Below, in pieces: positions 56,076 to 64,000 of a DNA stretch of 64,000 nucleotides (positions are counted from its first letter, which is position 1; each line of letters begins with the position of its first letter). The translations under genes and the position numbers were made by a program. This DNA comes from an uncultured Flavobacteriaceae bacterium (GTDB lineage Bacteria; Bacteroidota; Bacteroidia; Flavobacteriales; Flavobacteriaceae): NCBI GenBank assembly GCA_947504035.1, contig CANNGA010000006.1:1-64000 (forward strand), written 5' to 3'. The notes under the pieces are model-generated. The model did not search any database and was not told the origin of the DNA. It saw only the letters and a program-made list of their open reading frames with translations.

Positions 56076-56849
56076 TTGAAATATAAGCACAGCACATCCG
56101 TTTTAGTTTTGGTTTTAGTACTGCTATTTACAAGCTGTAAATCTTCTAAAACGCTTACAGGAGATGGCTCCAATTTAAAATTAACAGCCAAGCAACTAAT
56201 TAAGGTAAATACCAAAGCTTCTGCCGATTTTAAAACACTACAATCAAAATTAAAAATTACGTATACCGAAGGTGCCAAGCGACAAGCGCATACGGTGAGT
56301 TTTAGAATGCAAAAAGACGAGGTGCTTTGGCTGAGTGCCCCTTTTGGGGTGATAAGAGCTAAAATCACGCCAGACCGTGTCGCGTTTTACAATAAATTAG
56401 ACAACACCTATTTTGAAGGCGATTTCAAATATTTTAGTCAATTATTAGGGACAACATTAGACTTTCAAAAGATTCAAAATATCCTTTTAGGAGAAACACT
56501 ATACAGTTTAAACGATAGTGCTTATAAGCTGTCACTATCAGAAGGTCATTATGTATTACAACCTAAAACGCAGCAAGAGTTGTTTGAGTTGTTTTATATT
56601 TTAAGTCCGAAGCATTACAAAGTAACCTCTCAACAACTGTCGCAAATAAAGGCGCAACGGCATTTGCAGATTGATTACTTGGCCTATCAAACCATAGCAG
56701 CGCAGCACGTACCAGAGCATGTTAAAATTATAGCTGTTGAAGGTGCAGAAGAACTTGTAGCCGCGCTTGAGTTTAAAAGTGTTTCATTAAACGACGACCT
56801 GCGTTTTCCTTTTAAAATCCCATCAGGGTTCAAAAAAATAGAACTGTAA
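56076..56849 (+). CDS. DUF4292 lipoprotein
   Basis: A 257-residue protein starting at TTG, with a lipobox (LVLLFTSCKSS, Cys21). The mature region contains LKITYTEGAKRQAHTVSFRMQKDEVLWLSAPFG-type beta strands (VLWLSAPFGVIRAKI visible), a LolA/LolB-like half-barrel reminiscent of DUF4292. Members are outer-membrane lipoproteins of unknown function in Bacteroidota, usually next to an EnvC-like gene. The stop overlaps the next ATG (TAATG). Confidence 0.82.
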   Translation: MKYKHSTSVLVLVLVLLFTSCKSSKTLTGDGSNLKLTAKQLIKVNTKASADFKTLQSKLKITYTEGAKRQAHTVSFRMQKDEVLWLSAPFGVIRAKITPDRVAFYNKLDNTYFEGDFKYFSQLLGTTLDFQKIQNILLGETLYSLNDSAYKLSLSEGHYVLQPKTQQELFELFYILSPKHYKVTSQQLSQIKAQRHLQIDYLAYQTIAAQHVPEHVKIIAVEGAEELVAALEFKSVSLNDDLRFPFKIPSGFKKIEL

Positions 56850-58087
56850 TGCTCCTGCCAAAGCACATGTTTAAACTCCTGTTTTTACTGCTTCTAAGTT
56901 TTGGAAGCACAGGGCTTTTTGGGCAAAATAATAAGCAAAAGCAACTTGAAAATAGACGACAAGAACTGCACAGAGAGATTAAAAAAATAAATGCATTAAG
57001 AGCAGAAAATAAAACAAAAGCCAAATCGCAATTGTCTTTAATAGAAGACTTTAATTATAAGATAAAGGTCTTAAATACCCTTGTTAAAGTTACGAATCAA
57101 CAAGCTAATTTGTTAACCCAAAAAATCAATACCAATCAAAAGCAGATTAGTGCATTGCGTAAAGAATTAGAAGTGCTTAAAAAGAATTATGCTGCAATGA
57201 TTGTGAAATCGTATAAAAGTAGGAATCAGCAAAGTCGCATAATGTTTCTCTTGTCCTCTAACGATTTTAAGCAAGCGTATAAGCGTTTGCAGTATATGAA
57301 GCAATATACAGACCACCAAAAAGAGCAAGGAGAGACCATAAAGGCTAAAACACAAGAATTACAGGAGGTAAACATAGCGCTTTTGGCTCAAAAAAAGGAA
57401 AAAGACAAACTGGTTGCAGAAAATAGAACGACCCAAAAAGATCTAGAAAAAGAGCGTGAGCAACACAGGCGTATTATGAGTTCTATACGAAAAGACCTTA
57501 ATAAGTATACAGCGCAGATAAAAGCCAAACAACGAGAAGCAGCTAAAATAGATAGTGCTATAGATCGTATTATAAAAGCAGCGATAGCAAAATCTAAGTC
57601 CAATAAAAAAACCAAGACAACAAAGGCTTCGGCATCTGGCTTTGCACTAACTCCAGAAGAAAAAATACTTTCAAATAACTTTACCTCTAATAAAGGAAAA
57701 TTGCCTTGGCCTGTAGACAATGGGTATGTAAGCTTAGGCTATGGAACGCAGCCCCATCCTATTAATAAAACGCTAACTATAAAAAGTAACGGGGTTAGAA
57801 TTACGACTAAAGGTGGTGCAAAAGCAAGGGCTGTATTCGATGGTAAAGTAATGAATATTGTACGCTTAAAAAATGTAAACCCTATTGTTATGATTCAACA
57901 TGGAAATTACATTACAACCTATAAAAATTTGTCGAAATTATATGTGAAAGAAGGAGATGTGGTAAAAACCAAACAGGTTATAGGCGATGTTGCCACTAAT
58001 AATTTTACAGGTAAAACCACGTTAAGTTTTATAGTGTCTAAAGGCAGTGTAACACAAAATCCTAAAAGTTGGATTTATAAGATGTAA
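56849..58087 (+). CDS. envC: EnvC-like murein hydrolase activator with degenerate LytM domain
   Basis: A 412-residue exported protein. A signal peptide (about residues 7-26) is followed by a long coiled coil (30-260) as in EnvC and a C-terminal LytM fold. The zinc/catalytic residues are replaced: the H-x-G-x-D position reads SNGVR (residues 313-317), and the final HLH position reads TLS (391-393). Only the HGN-type histidine remains. EnvC and NlpD in E. coli are such degenerate LytM proteins that activate amidases. This product is therefore probably a regulator of peptidoglycan splitting, not a hydrolase. Confidence 0.87.
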   Translation: MLLPKHMFKLLFLLLLSFGSTGLFGQNNKQKQLENRRQELHREIKKINALRAENKTKAKSQLSLIEDFNYKIKVLNTLVKVTNQQANLLTQKINTNQKQISALRKELEVLKKNYAAMIVKSYKSRNQQSRIMFLLSSNDFKQAYKRLQYMKQYTDHQKEQGETIKAKTQELQEVNIALLAQKKEKDKLVAENRTTQKDLEKEREQHRRIMSSIRKDLNKYTAQIKAKQREAAKIDSAIDRIIKAAIAKSKSNKKTKTTKASASGFALTPEEKILSNNFTSNKGKLPWPVDNGYVSLGYGTQPHPINKTLTIKSNGVRITTKGGAKARAVFDGKVMNIVRLKNVNPIVMIQHGNYITTYKNLSKLYVKEGDVVKTKQVIGDVATNNFTGKTTLSFIVSKGSVTQNPKSWIYKM

Positions 58088-58091
58088 AGAC

Positions 58092-58304
58092 CTAAATCTT
58101 GGTCACAACAAAACCACGTCTGGTCTTTTTAAAATATTTTCCATCCCAGTAGTAGTAGTCTCTACCTTGAACCTTAATTACTTTATAGTTTCTTGGAGGT
58201 GTTTTAATAACAGTTGCAGGAGATAACTTTGCAACCAGTCTCGTGGCACAAGATGAGAAGCTCATAAGGCATACTAGCGATACTAAAATAAAAAAGAGTC
58301 TCAT
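58092..58304 (-). CDS. Small lipoprotein (DUF6515-like)
   Basis: A 70-residue protein with a lipobox (MSFSSCATR, Cys19). Mature residues include YYYWDGKYFKKTRRGFVV, similar to the short Tyr-rich repeat of DUF6515-type proteins, which suggests a small beta structure. Outer-membrane location is likely. It is convergent with the EnvC-like gene, 4 nt apart, with no terminator seen. Confidence 0.7.
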   Translation of the reverse strand: MRLFFILVSLVCLMSFSSCATRLVAKLSPATVIKTPPRNYKVIKVQGRDYYYWDGKYFKKTRRGFVVTKI

Positions 58305-58355
58305 AATAAATAGAATTAGGGTTCTAATAGTTAGACTAAAGTTATTGAAAAAAGT

Positions 58356-58865
58356 TTAATCAAACAATGCTTTTAACTCCGAAGCTTCATTGGGCGTTAT
58401 TTTCCCTGCTAATAATAAGCTTAATTGCTTGCGGCGCAAAGCAGCGTCAAAACGTTCGTTTTCGAGTTTAGTTTCGGGGGCCACACCAGGTACAACAACA
58501 GGCCTTCCTGTTTCGTCTACAGCTACAAAGGTATAAATGGCTTCGTTGGCTTTGGTTTTGGCGCCAGATTCTCTGTCTTCCATCCAAACATCAATATAAA
58601 CCTCCATAGAGGTGTTAAATGCACGAGATACCTTAGCCTCAACAGTAACAACACTGCCTAAAGGCACGGCTCTATTAAAAGCGACATGATTTACAGAGGC
58701 AGTCACCACAACACGTCTAGAATGCCTTCTGGCTGCTATACAAGCAGCACGATCCATACGTGCGAGTAATTCGCCTCCAAATAGGTTGTTTAACGGATTG
58801 GTTTCACTGGGTAAAACCATATCAGTCATAGTTGTTTTAGATTCCTTTGGACTTTTCGCTTCCAT
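58356..58865 (-). CDS. Acyl-CoA thioesterase (hotdog fold)
   Basis: A 169-residue hotdog thioesterase of the ACOT/YciA group. LPSETNPLNNLFGGELLARMDRAA contains the catalytic region (Asn/Asp with the GG turn), and VVTASVNHVAFNRAVPLGSVV and EAIYTFVAVDETGRPVVVP follow the family. A C-terminal tail of 30 residues is extra. It hydrolyses acyl-CoAs in the cytoplasm. It lies in a minus-strand group with the small lipoprotein and the SPOR protein. Confidence 0.92.
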   Translation of the reverse strand: MEAKSPKESKTTMTDMVLPSETNPLNNLFGGELLARMDRAACIAARRHSRRVVVTASVNHVAFNRAVPLGSVVTVEAKVSRAFNTSMEVYIDVWMEDRESGAKTKANEAIYTFVAVDETGRPVVVPGVAPETKLENERFDAALRRKQLSLLLAGKITPNEASELKALFD

Positions 58866-58926
58866 TAATGCCGTTTTAGGACTATAAAGTTACGTATTAT
58901 AAGCTTTACATGGAAGTATATCTAAA

Positions 58927-59862
58927 CTAATCTAATTTTTTAGCAAGTAGCCATGCAGAAGCATTGTGTGTAAATTTAATATTTTGGAGAGCTTTTCGTG
59001 CTTCTAAGCGTGTTTCAAAACTCGCATAAACCACTTGATGCAATCCATATTTATTGGCGCCAATTTTTCGAGCACTAAAGCCTTCACGTCTCAGTTGGGC
59101 AACTTTTTTGTCGCAGTTTTCTTCAATTCTAAAGGCACCAGCAACCACGTGAAAATGACCAGTTTGTTTGGTTACATTTAGTGTTATTGCAGGCATCGGA
59201 TTTAAGCTAAACGTCGCCTGCTGTATTTTTGACTCTAGTGCCTGCGTTGCTTGCTCTTGAGCCAGTTGATTATGAGTTTCTACCTGATTAACGTGGTATT
59301 TAGAAGCACCAAAACCACCTAAGGTTAAGGCGATCAAACCAACAGCGGCATATTTTAAATAATGCTTAGAACTGCGTTTCTCTGGCGTTATGTGAATAGG
59401 AGCTGTAGCTTCAATCTGTACGACAGTTTCTTTGTGAACCTCTCTTGTAACAGGAGGCGTGTCGTATTGTGTTAAACCAAAAGCATCGGTGAGGTAATTT
59501 AAATTGTAGGACGGTTCGAAAACAATTTTACCTTCAGTATTGAAAATAAGCTCTCCAATGGTATTAAACCTAATGGTTTCACCTTGGGTTAAGTAAGACT
59601 TTAAAAAATCGACACGTTTTCTTATCTTTTGAATGGCAATTTCGAAAGGAATTTTCTCAACATCAGCTACATAATGTGCCAATAAGCCATCATTATTTTG
59701 TATTTGCTCATTAAAAGCAATGACCTTTCTTGGCGGGTAAAATGTATTTGTTTCAGAATTAACCGTAGCAGGTTGATGTTCAGTTAAAAACGCTCCAAAT
59801 TCTGGAACGATAACACAGTCGTACCTGTATAATAAATCGCTAATGTAGTTCTCTAATTGCAT
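58927..59862 (-). CDS. SPOR-domain membrane protein with CCDC81-like HU domain
   Basis: A 311-residue protein. Residues 1-130 form a HU-like prokaryotic CCDC81 module (LYRYDCVIVPEFGAFLTEHQP, NDGLLAHYVAD, FNTIGELIFNTEGKIVFEP). One membrane helix lies near 170-188 (AVGLIALTLGGFGAS). A C-terminal SPOR domain (HFHVVAGAFRIEENCDKKVA to the end) should bind denuded septal glycan. The product probably links the cytoplasm to the division-site cell wall. The last block is VVYASFETRLEARKALQNIK. It is divergent from dprA. Confidence 0.9.
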   Translation of the reverse strand: MQLENYISDLLYRYDCVIVPEFGAFLTEHQPATVNSETNTFYPPRKVIAFNEQIQNNDGLLAHYVADVEKIPFEIAIQKIRKRVDFLKSYLTQGETIRFNTIGELIFNTEGKIVFEPSYNLNYLTDAFGLTQYDTPPVTREVHKETVVQIEATAPIHITPEKRSSKHYLKYAAVGLIALTLGGFGASKYHVNQVETHNQLAQEQATQALESKIQQATFSLNPMPAITLNVTKQTGHFHVVAGAFRIEENCDKKVAQLRREGFSARKIGANKYGLHQVVYASFETRLEARKALQNIKFTHNASAWLLAKKLD

Positions 59863-59866
59863 AGTA

Positions 59867-59874
59867 CAAATTTA
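59867..59874 (-). promoter_or_regulatory. Possible -7 element for the SPOR gene
   Basis: The minus-strand reading is TAAATTTG (TAnnTTTG) ending 4 nt upstream of the ATG at 59862, which would give an almost leaderless transcript. It is a weak candidate without a -33 box. Confidence 0.25.
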
Positions 59875-59966
59875 AAAAAATATGGTTTTTGTTAAATTTT
59901 TATATCAACTATTTTATTAACAAATTGAAAAAATGCCGTTCTTGTATTAGCAATCAATAGTTTACT

Positions 59967-61070
59967 ATGACAGAACACGAATTATTATACGCTTTAGCAC
60001 TGCAACACGTGCCCCATGTAGGTGATATTATAGCAAAACGCCTGATTGCGCATTGCGGATCTCCAGAAGCTGTTTTAAAAGAACGCAAAGACCAGCTTTT
60101 AAAAATTGATGGCGTGGGAAGTCATGTTTTAAAAGGTCTTCTAGATGCCACACATTTAAGAGCTGCCGAAAAAGAATTAACTTTTATACAAGCAGAGGCC
60201 ATAAAAGTGGCTTATTTTGAAGATGCCCAGTACCCAGAACGTCTAAAACATTGTATAGACGGCCCTATTTTACTATTCCAAACAGGAGAAGTACAGCTGC
60301 AACACCAGCGTACCATTAGCATTGTAGGTACGCGAAAGATTACAACTAGTGGTATAGCGTTTTGCGAAAAGTTAATAGAAGCCCTGCAACCGTATAATCC
60401 TGTTATTGTTTCAGGCTTTGCCTATGGTACAGACATTACGGCGCATAAAAATGCGATACAACATGGGCTGCAAACGGTGGGGTGTCTGGCACATGGATTG
60501 AATCAAATCTACCCTAAAGTACACAAAAAATATATGGCAGCTGTAGAGGCCCATGGTGGGTTTTTATCAGATTTTTGGAGTTCAGATGCGTTCGATAGAA
60601 CTAATTTTTTGAAACGCAACCGTATTATTGCGGGGCTTAGTGAAGCGACTATTGTTATAGAATCTGCCGATAAAGGCGGCAGTTTAGTCACTGCAGATAT
60701 AGCCCATTCTTATAACCGAGATGTATTTGCAGTTCCAGGACGTACTACAGATGTATATAGTGCAGGCTGTAATAATTTAATAAAATACCAAAAAGCACAT
60801 GTGCTTACCACACCCTTGGACGTACCTTATATTCTAAATTGGCAATTAGAAGACAACGCTAAGCCTGTGATACAAAAACAATTGTTTGTAGAGTTAGACG
60901 AGACCGAAAAAACAATTTTTAATTATTTAAAAACGAATGAAAAACAGCAATTAGATACTATAGCGCTTAACTGTAATATGCCTATTTTTAAAGTGTCTAG
61001 TACCTTGTTAACTATGGAGCTGAAAGGTGTGGTGCGTCCTTTACCAGGGAAATTGTTTGAGGTGGTTTAG
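59967..61070 (+). CDS. dprA: DNA-processing protein DprA
   Basis: A 367-residue protein. An N-terminal HhH-like SAM region (residues 1-75) is followed by the Rossmann-like DprA domain with SIVGTRKITTSGIAFCEKLI, VSGFAYGTDITAHKNAI and RNRIIAGLSEATIVIESADKGGSLVTA. A C-terminal winged helix (TIFNYLKTNEKQQLDTIALN) follows. DprA loads RecA on incoming single-stranded DNA during natural transformation. The next CDS starts 64 nt after its stop. Confidence 0.95.
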   Translation: MTEHELLYALALQHVPHVGDIIAKRLIAHCGSPEAVLKERKDQLLKIDGVGSHVLKGLLDATHLRAAEKELTFIQAEAIKVAYFEDAQYPERLKHCIDGPILLFQTGEVQLQHQRTISIVGTRKITTSGIAFCEKLIEALQPYNPVIVSGFAYGTDITAHKNAIQHGLQTVGCLAHGLNQIYPKVHKKYMAAVEAHGGFLSDFWSSDAFDRTNFLKRNRIIAGLSEATIVIESADKGGSLVTADIAHSYNRDVFAVPGRTTDVYSAGCNNLIKYQKAHVLTTPLDVPYILNWQLEDNAKPVIQKQLFVELDETEKTIFNYLKTNEKQQLDTIALNCNMPIFKVSSTLLTMELKGVVRPLPGKLFEVV

Positions 61071-61134
61071 CAAGTTGTTTTTACAAAGTTTATCTGTAAT
61101 GATTTTATATCTTAGTCCAAAACTAGACACATCC

Positions 61135-62958
61135 ATGAAGGGTTTTCTATTTTTCTTCTTTTCTCTTTTGCCTATTGGCGTATTTTCGCAGCAGGATGCT
61201 AGAGTTCAAAATGCAGCCAATGTTATAGATAAAGCGATACAACTATCTAAAGTAGATATAGACAGCAGTGTGTTTTATTTAAATCAAGCAAAAGCAGAAG
61301 CCAAAACACTGGCCAACGATTCTTTAATCGTAAAATGTTATCTACAAGAAAGCCGTATGCTTGTAGAGAAAGGGCATTTTGAGCAAGCCGAGACGGTATT
61401 GCATCAAGCTTTAAAACTAAATGTGCCCGAGCATATTGTGGGGCGCATATGGAAAAATTTGGGCGTGGTTCAATATTATAAAAGTCAATTCCAAGAGGCA
61501 TTGGACTTATATTTGAAAGCTGCAGATATTTTTCAAAACACCAAACGTTTAAAGTTATTAGTAGATACGTATTGTGATATTGGAAATGTAAATGCAGTGC
61601 TTAAAAATTATGAGAAAGCAACACAATATTTAGAGAAAGCACTAGCAATACATAAAACTAATGATATTGTGCAATTACGAATCGTTTATAACCTTGCAGT
61701 GCTTTACTACGACTTAAAACGGTACTCTAAATTTATAGCAACCACCCATGTAGCCAAAACTTTAGCAGAGCAACATAACTCTAAAAGAATTTTATCTGGC
61801 ATCTACACGAATTTATCCAATTACTATACAGATATTAAACCAGATGCCTTGTTGGCGATAGACTGCGGAAAAAAAAGTCTACAGTTAAAAAAACAATTAC
61901 ATTTAGCACAAGCTTTACCTTATAGTTATAACAATGTAGGGTATAGTTACTTAAAGCAAAAATCATACAAAAAAGCCATACAGTATTTAGACAGTGCTTT
62001 GCAGCAGGCCACTCCAGCGTCAAAAGTTATTATTTTTAATAACCTTAAAGATGCTTATGCTGGTGTTAATAATTTAAAGAAAGCGTTGTTTTATGCCGAA
62101 GCAAAAGATCGCTTAAAAGATTCTATAACCGAAACTGCTCAAAAAGAGAAAGTAGTCGCTTTGATAGAACAATATGAATCCGAAAAGAAGCAACATGAAA
62201 TAGAAGTGCTGCATACCAAAAACACTTTGCAGGCCCTAAAGATTAGTCAGCAATACTATTGGTTAGGAGCTGTGCTTGTTTTAAGTATGCTAGTATTGGC
62301 CATTGGCTATTTTAGTTTTAGGAGTTTTAAAACAAAGCAACAGCTGGATAAAATTATACTTCAACAGCAATTGTTAAAATCTCAGCTTAACCCTCATTTT
62401 CTGTTTAATGCGTTACAAAGCATTCAAAATTTTATTCATAAAAACGATAAAGAAAAATCATCAGCATACCTTACAAACTATGCAAAATTGATACGCTTAG
62501 TTTTAGAAAATTCAGATCAAAATACAGTGACTGTTCATGATGATAAGCTAGCTTTGATCGCGTATTTAGAATTGCAACAATTAACGCATAATAATAGTTT
62601 TAGTTATGAGGTAACAGTGGCAGATGCTGTGGTAGAAGATTTTGATAGCTTACCGCCATTAATAACGCAACCTTTTGTAGAAAATGCAGTCCTTCATGGT
62701 GTGAAAACTGTTGTAAATGGTGAAATTCATGTTGCGTATTATAAAGAAAATAAGGCTTTATGCGTTGCTATTACAGATAATGGAAAAGGATTTGTGTCAC
62801 ATAAACATGAAGAGCAACGCTTGCACAAATCTATGAGCATGCAAATTATTAAAAAACAATTTGAGATTTTACAAAAAACCTCAAAAACCTTTAAAGGGGC
62901 TATGGAAATAGACCAAAGCAATGGTACTAAAGTGTTATTAAAATTTACTAATAGTTAA
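61135..62958 (+). CDS. TPR-containing sensor histidine kinase (LytS/HisKA_7TM-less, His_kinase family)
   Basis: A 607-residue kinase from the ATG at 61135 (MKGFLFFFFSLLPIGVFS signal); the frame is open upstream inside dprA but the signal peptide fixes the start. Residues 25-370 are tetratricopeptide-like repeats in the periplasm. One membrane helix (YYWLGAVLVLSMLVLAIGYF, about 378-398) is followed by the LytS-type kinase domain with LNPHFLFNALQSIQNF (His421) and ITQPFVENAVLHG. It would autophosphorylate and pass phosphate to the LytTR regulator 6 nt downstream. Confidence 0.9.
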   Translation: MKGFLFFFFSLLPIGVFSQQDARVQNAANVIDKAIQLSKVDIDSSVFYLNQAKAEAKTLANDSLIVKCYLQESRMLVEKGHFEQAETVLHQALKLNVPEHIVGRIWKNLGVVQYYKSQFQEALDLYLKAADIFQNTKRLKLLVDTYCDIGNVNAVLKNYEKATQYLEKALAIHKTNDIVQLRIVYNLAVLYYDLKRYSKFIATTHVAKTLAEQHNSKRILSGIYTNLSNYYTDIKPDALLAIDCGKKSLQLKKQLHLAQALPYSYNNVGYSYLKQKSYKKAIQYLDSALQQATPASKVIIFNNLKDAYAGVNNLKKALFYAEAKDRLKDSITETAQKEKVVALIEQYESEKKQHEIEVLHTKNTLQALKISQQYYWLGAVLVLSMLVLAIGYFSFRSFKTKQQLDKIILQQQLLKSQLNPHFLFNALQSIQNFIHKNDKEKSSAYLTNYAKLIRLVLENSDQNTVTVHDDKLALIAYLELQQLTHNNSFSYEVTVADAVVEDFDSLPPLITQPFVENAVLHGVKTVVNGEIHVAYYKENKALCVAITDNGKGFVSHKHEEQRLHKSMSMQIIKKQFEILQKTSKTFKGAMEIDQSNGTKVLLKFTNS

Positions 62959-62964
62959 ATAAAT

Positions 62965-63717
62965 ATGAGTAAGTTATCCTGTTTTATTGTTGAAGATGAT
63001 GCCCAAGCGTTAGAGTATGCGGCTACATTATTAAAAAGTAATTCATCTATTACCGTTTTAGGACATACAGCCTATACTAATGAAGCCATTAAGCAAATAC
63101 AGCAATTGGCTCCAGATATTGTGATTCTAGACGTGTTTTTGGAAGATGGTACTGCGTTTGATGTATTGGAAGCCTTTGAAACTATTCCCTTTAAAATTAT
63201 TTTTACAACCTCGTATTCTAAATATGCTATAGAGGCGTTTAAATATAGCGCTGTAGATTTCTTATTAAAACCGTATCGATTAGAACAGCTTTCTGAAGCC
63301 ATAACACGTGCCAGGCAGCAGTACGATAATGAAAACTATCGCAAACAACTAGAAACACTTCAATATAATTTTTTAGAAAAGGCAGAAGATAAGAAGCTTA
63401 TTTTAAAAAGCTCGGAGGCTATTTTTATCGTGCGGATACAGGACATTATATATGCAAAATCCGACAATAATTACACTACATTTTATCTGCTCAATGGGGA
63501 CACTATTTTGGTGTCAGGCGCCTTAAAATCGTATCAGGCCAAATTGCCCTCTCATCGCTTTTTTAGAGTGCACCAAAGTTATTTAATACAACTTGCTTAC
63601 ATAACGGTGTTTAAAAAGCGAACAGATGAACTTATACTTAATGCTAGCCATACCATTCCTGTAGCACAAAGTAAAAAACAAGAGTTATTACGGCACATAG
63701 AAGCACTGAGTTCTTAA
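62965..63717 (+). CDS. LytTR response regulator
   Basis: A 250-residue regulator. The N-terminal receiver has the acidic pair in VEDDAQALEY, the phospho-acceptor Asp56 in IVILDVFLEDG, and FTTSYSKYAIEAFKYSAVDFLLKP with the conserved Lys. The C-terminal LytTR DNA-binding domain contains IIYAKSDNNYTTFYLLNGDT and HRFFRVHQSYLIQL. It is the cognate partner of the kinase just upstream. Target genes are not visible, though the lipoprotein starting at 63838 is a neighbour. Confidence 0.93.
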   Translation: MSKLSCFIVEDDAQALEYAATLLKSNSSITVLGHTAYTNEAIKQIQQLAPDIVILDVFLEDGTAFDVLEAFETIPFKIIFTTSYSKYAIEAFKYSAVDFLLKPYRLEQLSEAITRARQQYDNENYRKQLETLQYNFLEKAEDKKLILKSSEAIFIVRIQDIIYAKSDNNYTTFYLLNGDTILVSGALKSYQAKLPSHRFFRVHQSYLIQLAYITVFKKRTDELILNASHTIPVAQSKKQELLRHIEALSS

Positions 63718-63837
63718 GGTGTATTAATTGTAGAATTCTCATTATACCTGTGCGAATACACTAGTGGTGCAGGAGAATTCACATCTCTTAAAATTGGGGG
63801 AACTGAATATGGTATTTTGCAAGAAAATACTAAAATA

Positions 63838-64000
63838 ATGACAAAACTATTCTTTCTTTCAAAACAATTCATTTCTAAAATGATAGTTTGCAGTATTGTG
63901 GTGTTGTTTGCTGCTTGTAGTGGTGATGATGATGCGGCTAATGCCGATACGACAAACACCTTAACGGCTAATGCAGGCGTAGATCAAAATATAGCAACTC
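63838..64000 (+). CDS. Start of an exported lipoprotein (cut by the window end)
   Basis: The first 54 codons of an exported protein. After a cytoplasmic start (MTKLFFLSKQFIS) comes a hydrophobic segment with a lipobox-like VLFAACSGDDD (Cys27). NTLTANAGVDQNIAT follows, a sequence often seen at the beginning of PKD/Ig-like surface proteins in Bacteroidota. The frame remains open to the end of the window. It lies downstream of the LytTR pair on the same strand. Confidence 0.6.
   Translation, partial: MTKLFFLSKQFISKMIVCSIVVLFAACSGDDDAANADTTNTLTANAGVDQNIAT

Noticed and set aside
57388-57720. Minus-strand 110-codon frame over the EnvC-like coiled coil
   Set aside because: It is an antisense product of the Lys/Glu-rich coiled coil, giving Phe/Leu/Ser-rich nonsense.
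63733-63781. Inverted GAATTCTC/GAGAATTC words around 33 nt, first taken for a terminator after the LytTR gene
   Set aside because: The arms are only 8 bp, the loop is long and no T tract follows, so it was not listed as a terminator.

Overview
The window looks like a chromosomal segment of a member of the Flavobacteriaceae (Bacteroidota). The evidence is low GC, frequent TTG starts, few Shine-Dalgarno sequences and TAnnTTTG-type -7 elements. The gene content agrees: a PorW/SprE-type secretion/gliding lipoprotein, a T9SS C-terminal sorting domain on an esterase, bactofilin next to an atpZ-atpBEFHAG operon without beta and epsilon, DUF2807 and DUF4292 proteins, and a RAYT transposase fragment beside a REP-like palindrome. 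No rRNA, tRNA or CRISPR array was seen.

Layout. (1) 0.1-5.2 kb: a broken metallophosphoesterase remnant, a T9SS-exported esterase, a DUF2807 protein, ribonuclease R and TatA, the last four on the minus strand. (2) 5.3-9.4 kb: an M23 peptidase, a bacterial GH3-like acyl-adenylating enzyme and a 563-residue protein with nucleoside-phosphorylase-like motifs. (3) 9.4-31.1 kb: a surface polysaccharide (O-antigen or capsule) locus, almost entirely one + strand array. It holds a chain-length-determinant-like protein, rfbBACD for dTDP-L-rhamnose, a WbpA/D/E/B-like set for a 2,3-diacetamido uronic acid, a Wzx flippase, and a module of two hexapeptide acyltransferases around an ATP-grasp ligase followed by a deacetylase. 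It continues with a GT4 transferase, two Wzy/WaaL-like membrane proteins, a WecG/TagA transferase, a UDP-glucuronate decarboxylase, the initiating sugar-phosphate transferase, a GT2 transferase and, on the minus strand, a CapK/PaaK-like enzyme. By eye the part from about 17.6 to 26.6 kb is the most AT-rich, as expected for the strain-variable core of such loci.

(4) 31.2-38.5 kb: purD, two small conserved flavobacterial membrane proteins, a DUF4254 protein, a GT9 glycosyltransferase, a PaaE-like flavin/2Fe-2S reductase, and a PadR regulator with a long palindromic operator and two related membrane proteins downstream. (5) 38.5-48.3 kb: a lipoprotein, then PorW/SprE, bactofilin, atpZ, a small membrane protein and atpB-E-F-H-A-G. 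A hairpin with a U tract follows atpE and a strong terminator follows atpG. (6) 48.3-51.3 kb: a small accessory island with a REP-like palindrome, a truncated RAYT, an orphan exported protein, a second REP-like fragment and a HEIGH-type metalloprotease lipoprotein.

(7) 51.3-58.1 kb: a conserved-looking envelope cluster of flippase, dut, nucleotidyltransferase, small ABM protein, TPR protein, DUF4292 lipoprotein and a catalytically degenerate EnvC-like LytM protein. (8) 58.1-64 kb: a small lipoprotein, acyl-CoA thioesterase, SPOR protein, DprA, a LytS-like TPR kinase with its LytTR regulator, and the start of a lipoprotein cut by the window end.

Most of the window is recognisable. The parts least explained by known families are the 563-residue protein at 7.7 kb, the acyltransferase/ATP-grasp/deacetylase module at 18.9-22.5 kb, the PadR operator with its paralogous targets at 36.7-38.4 kb, and the REP/RAYT island at 48.4-49.8 kb.
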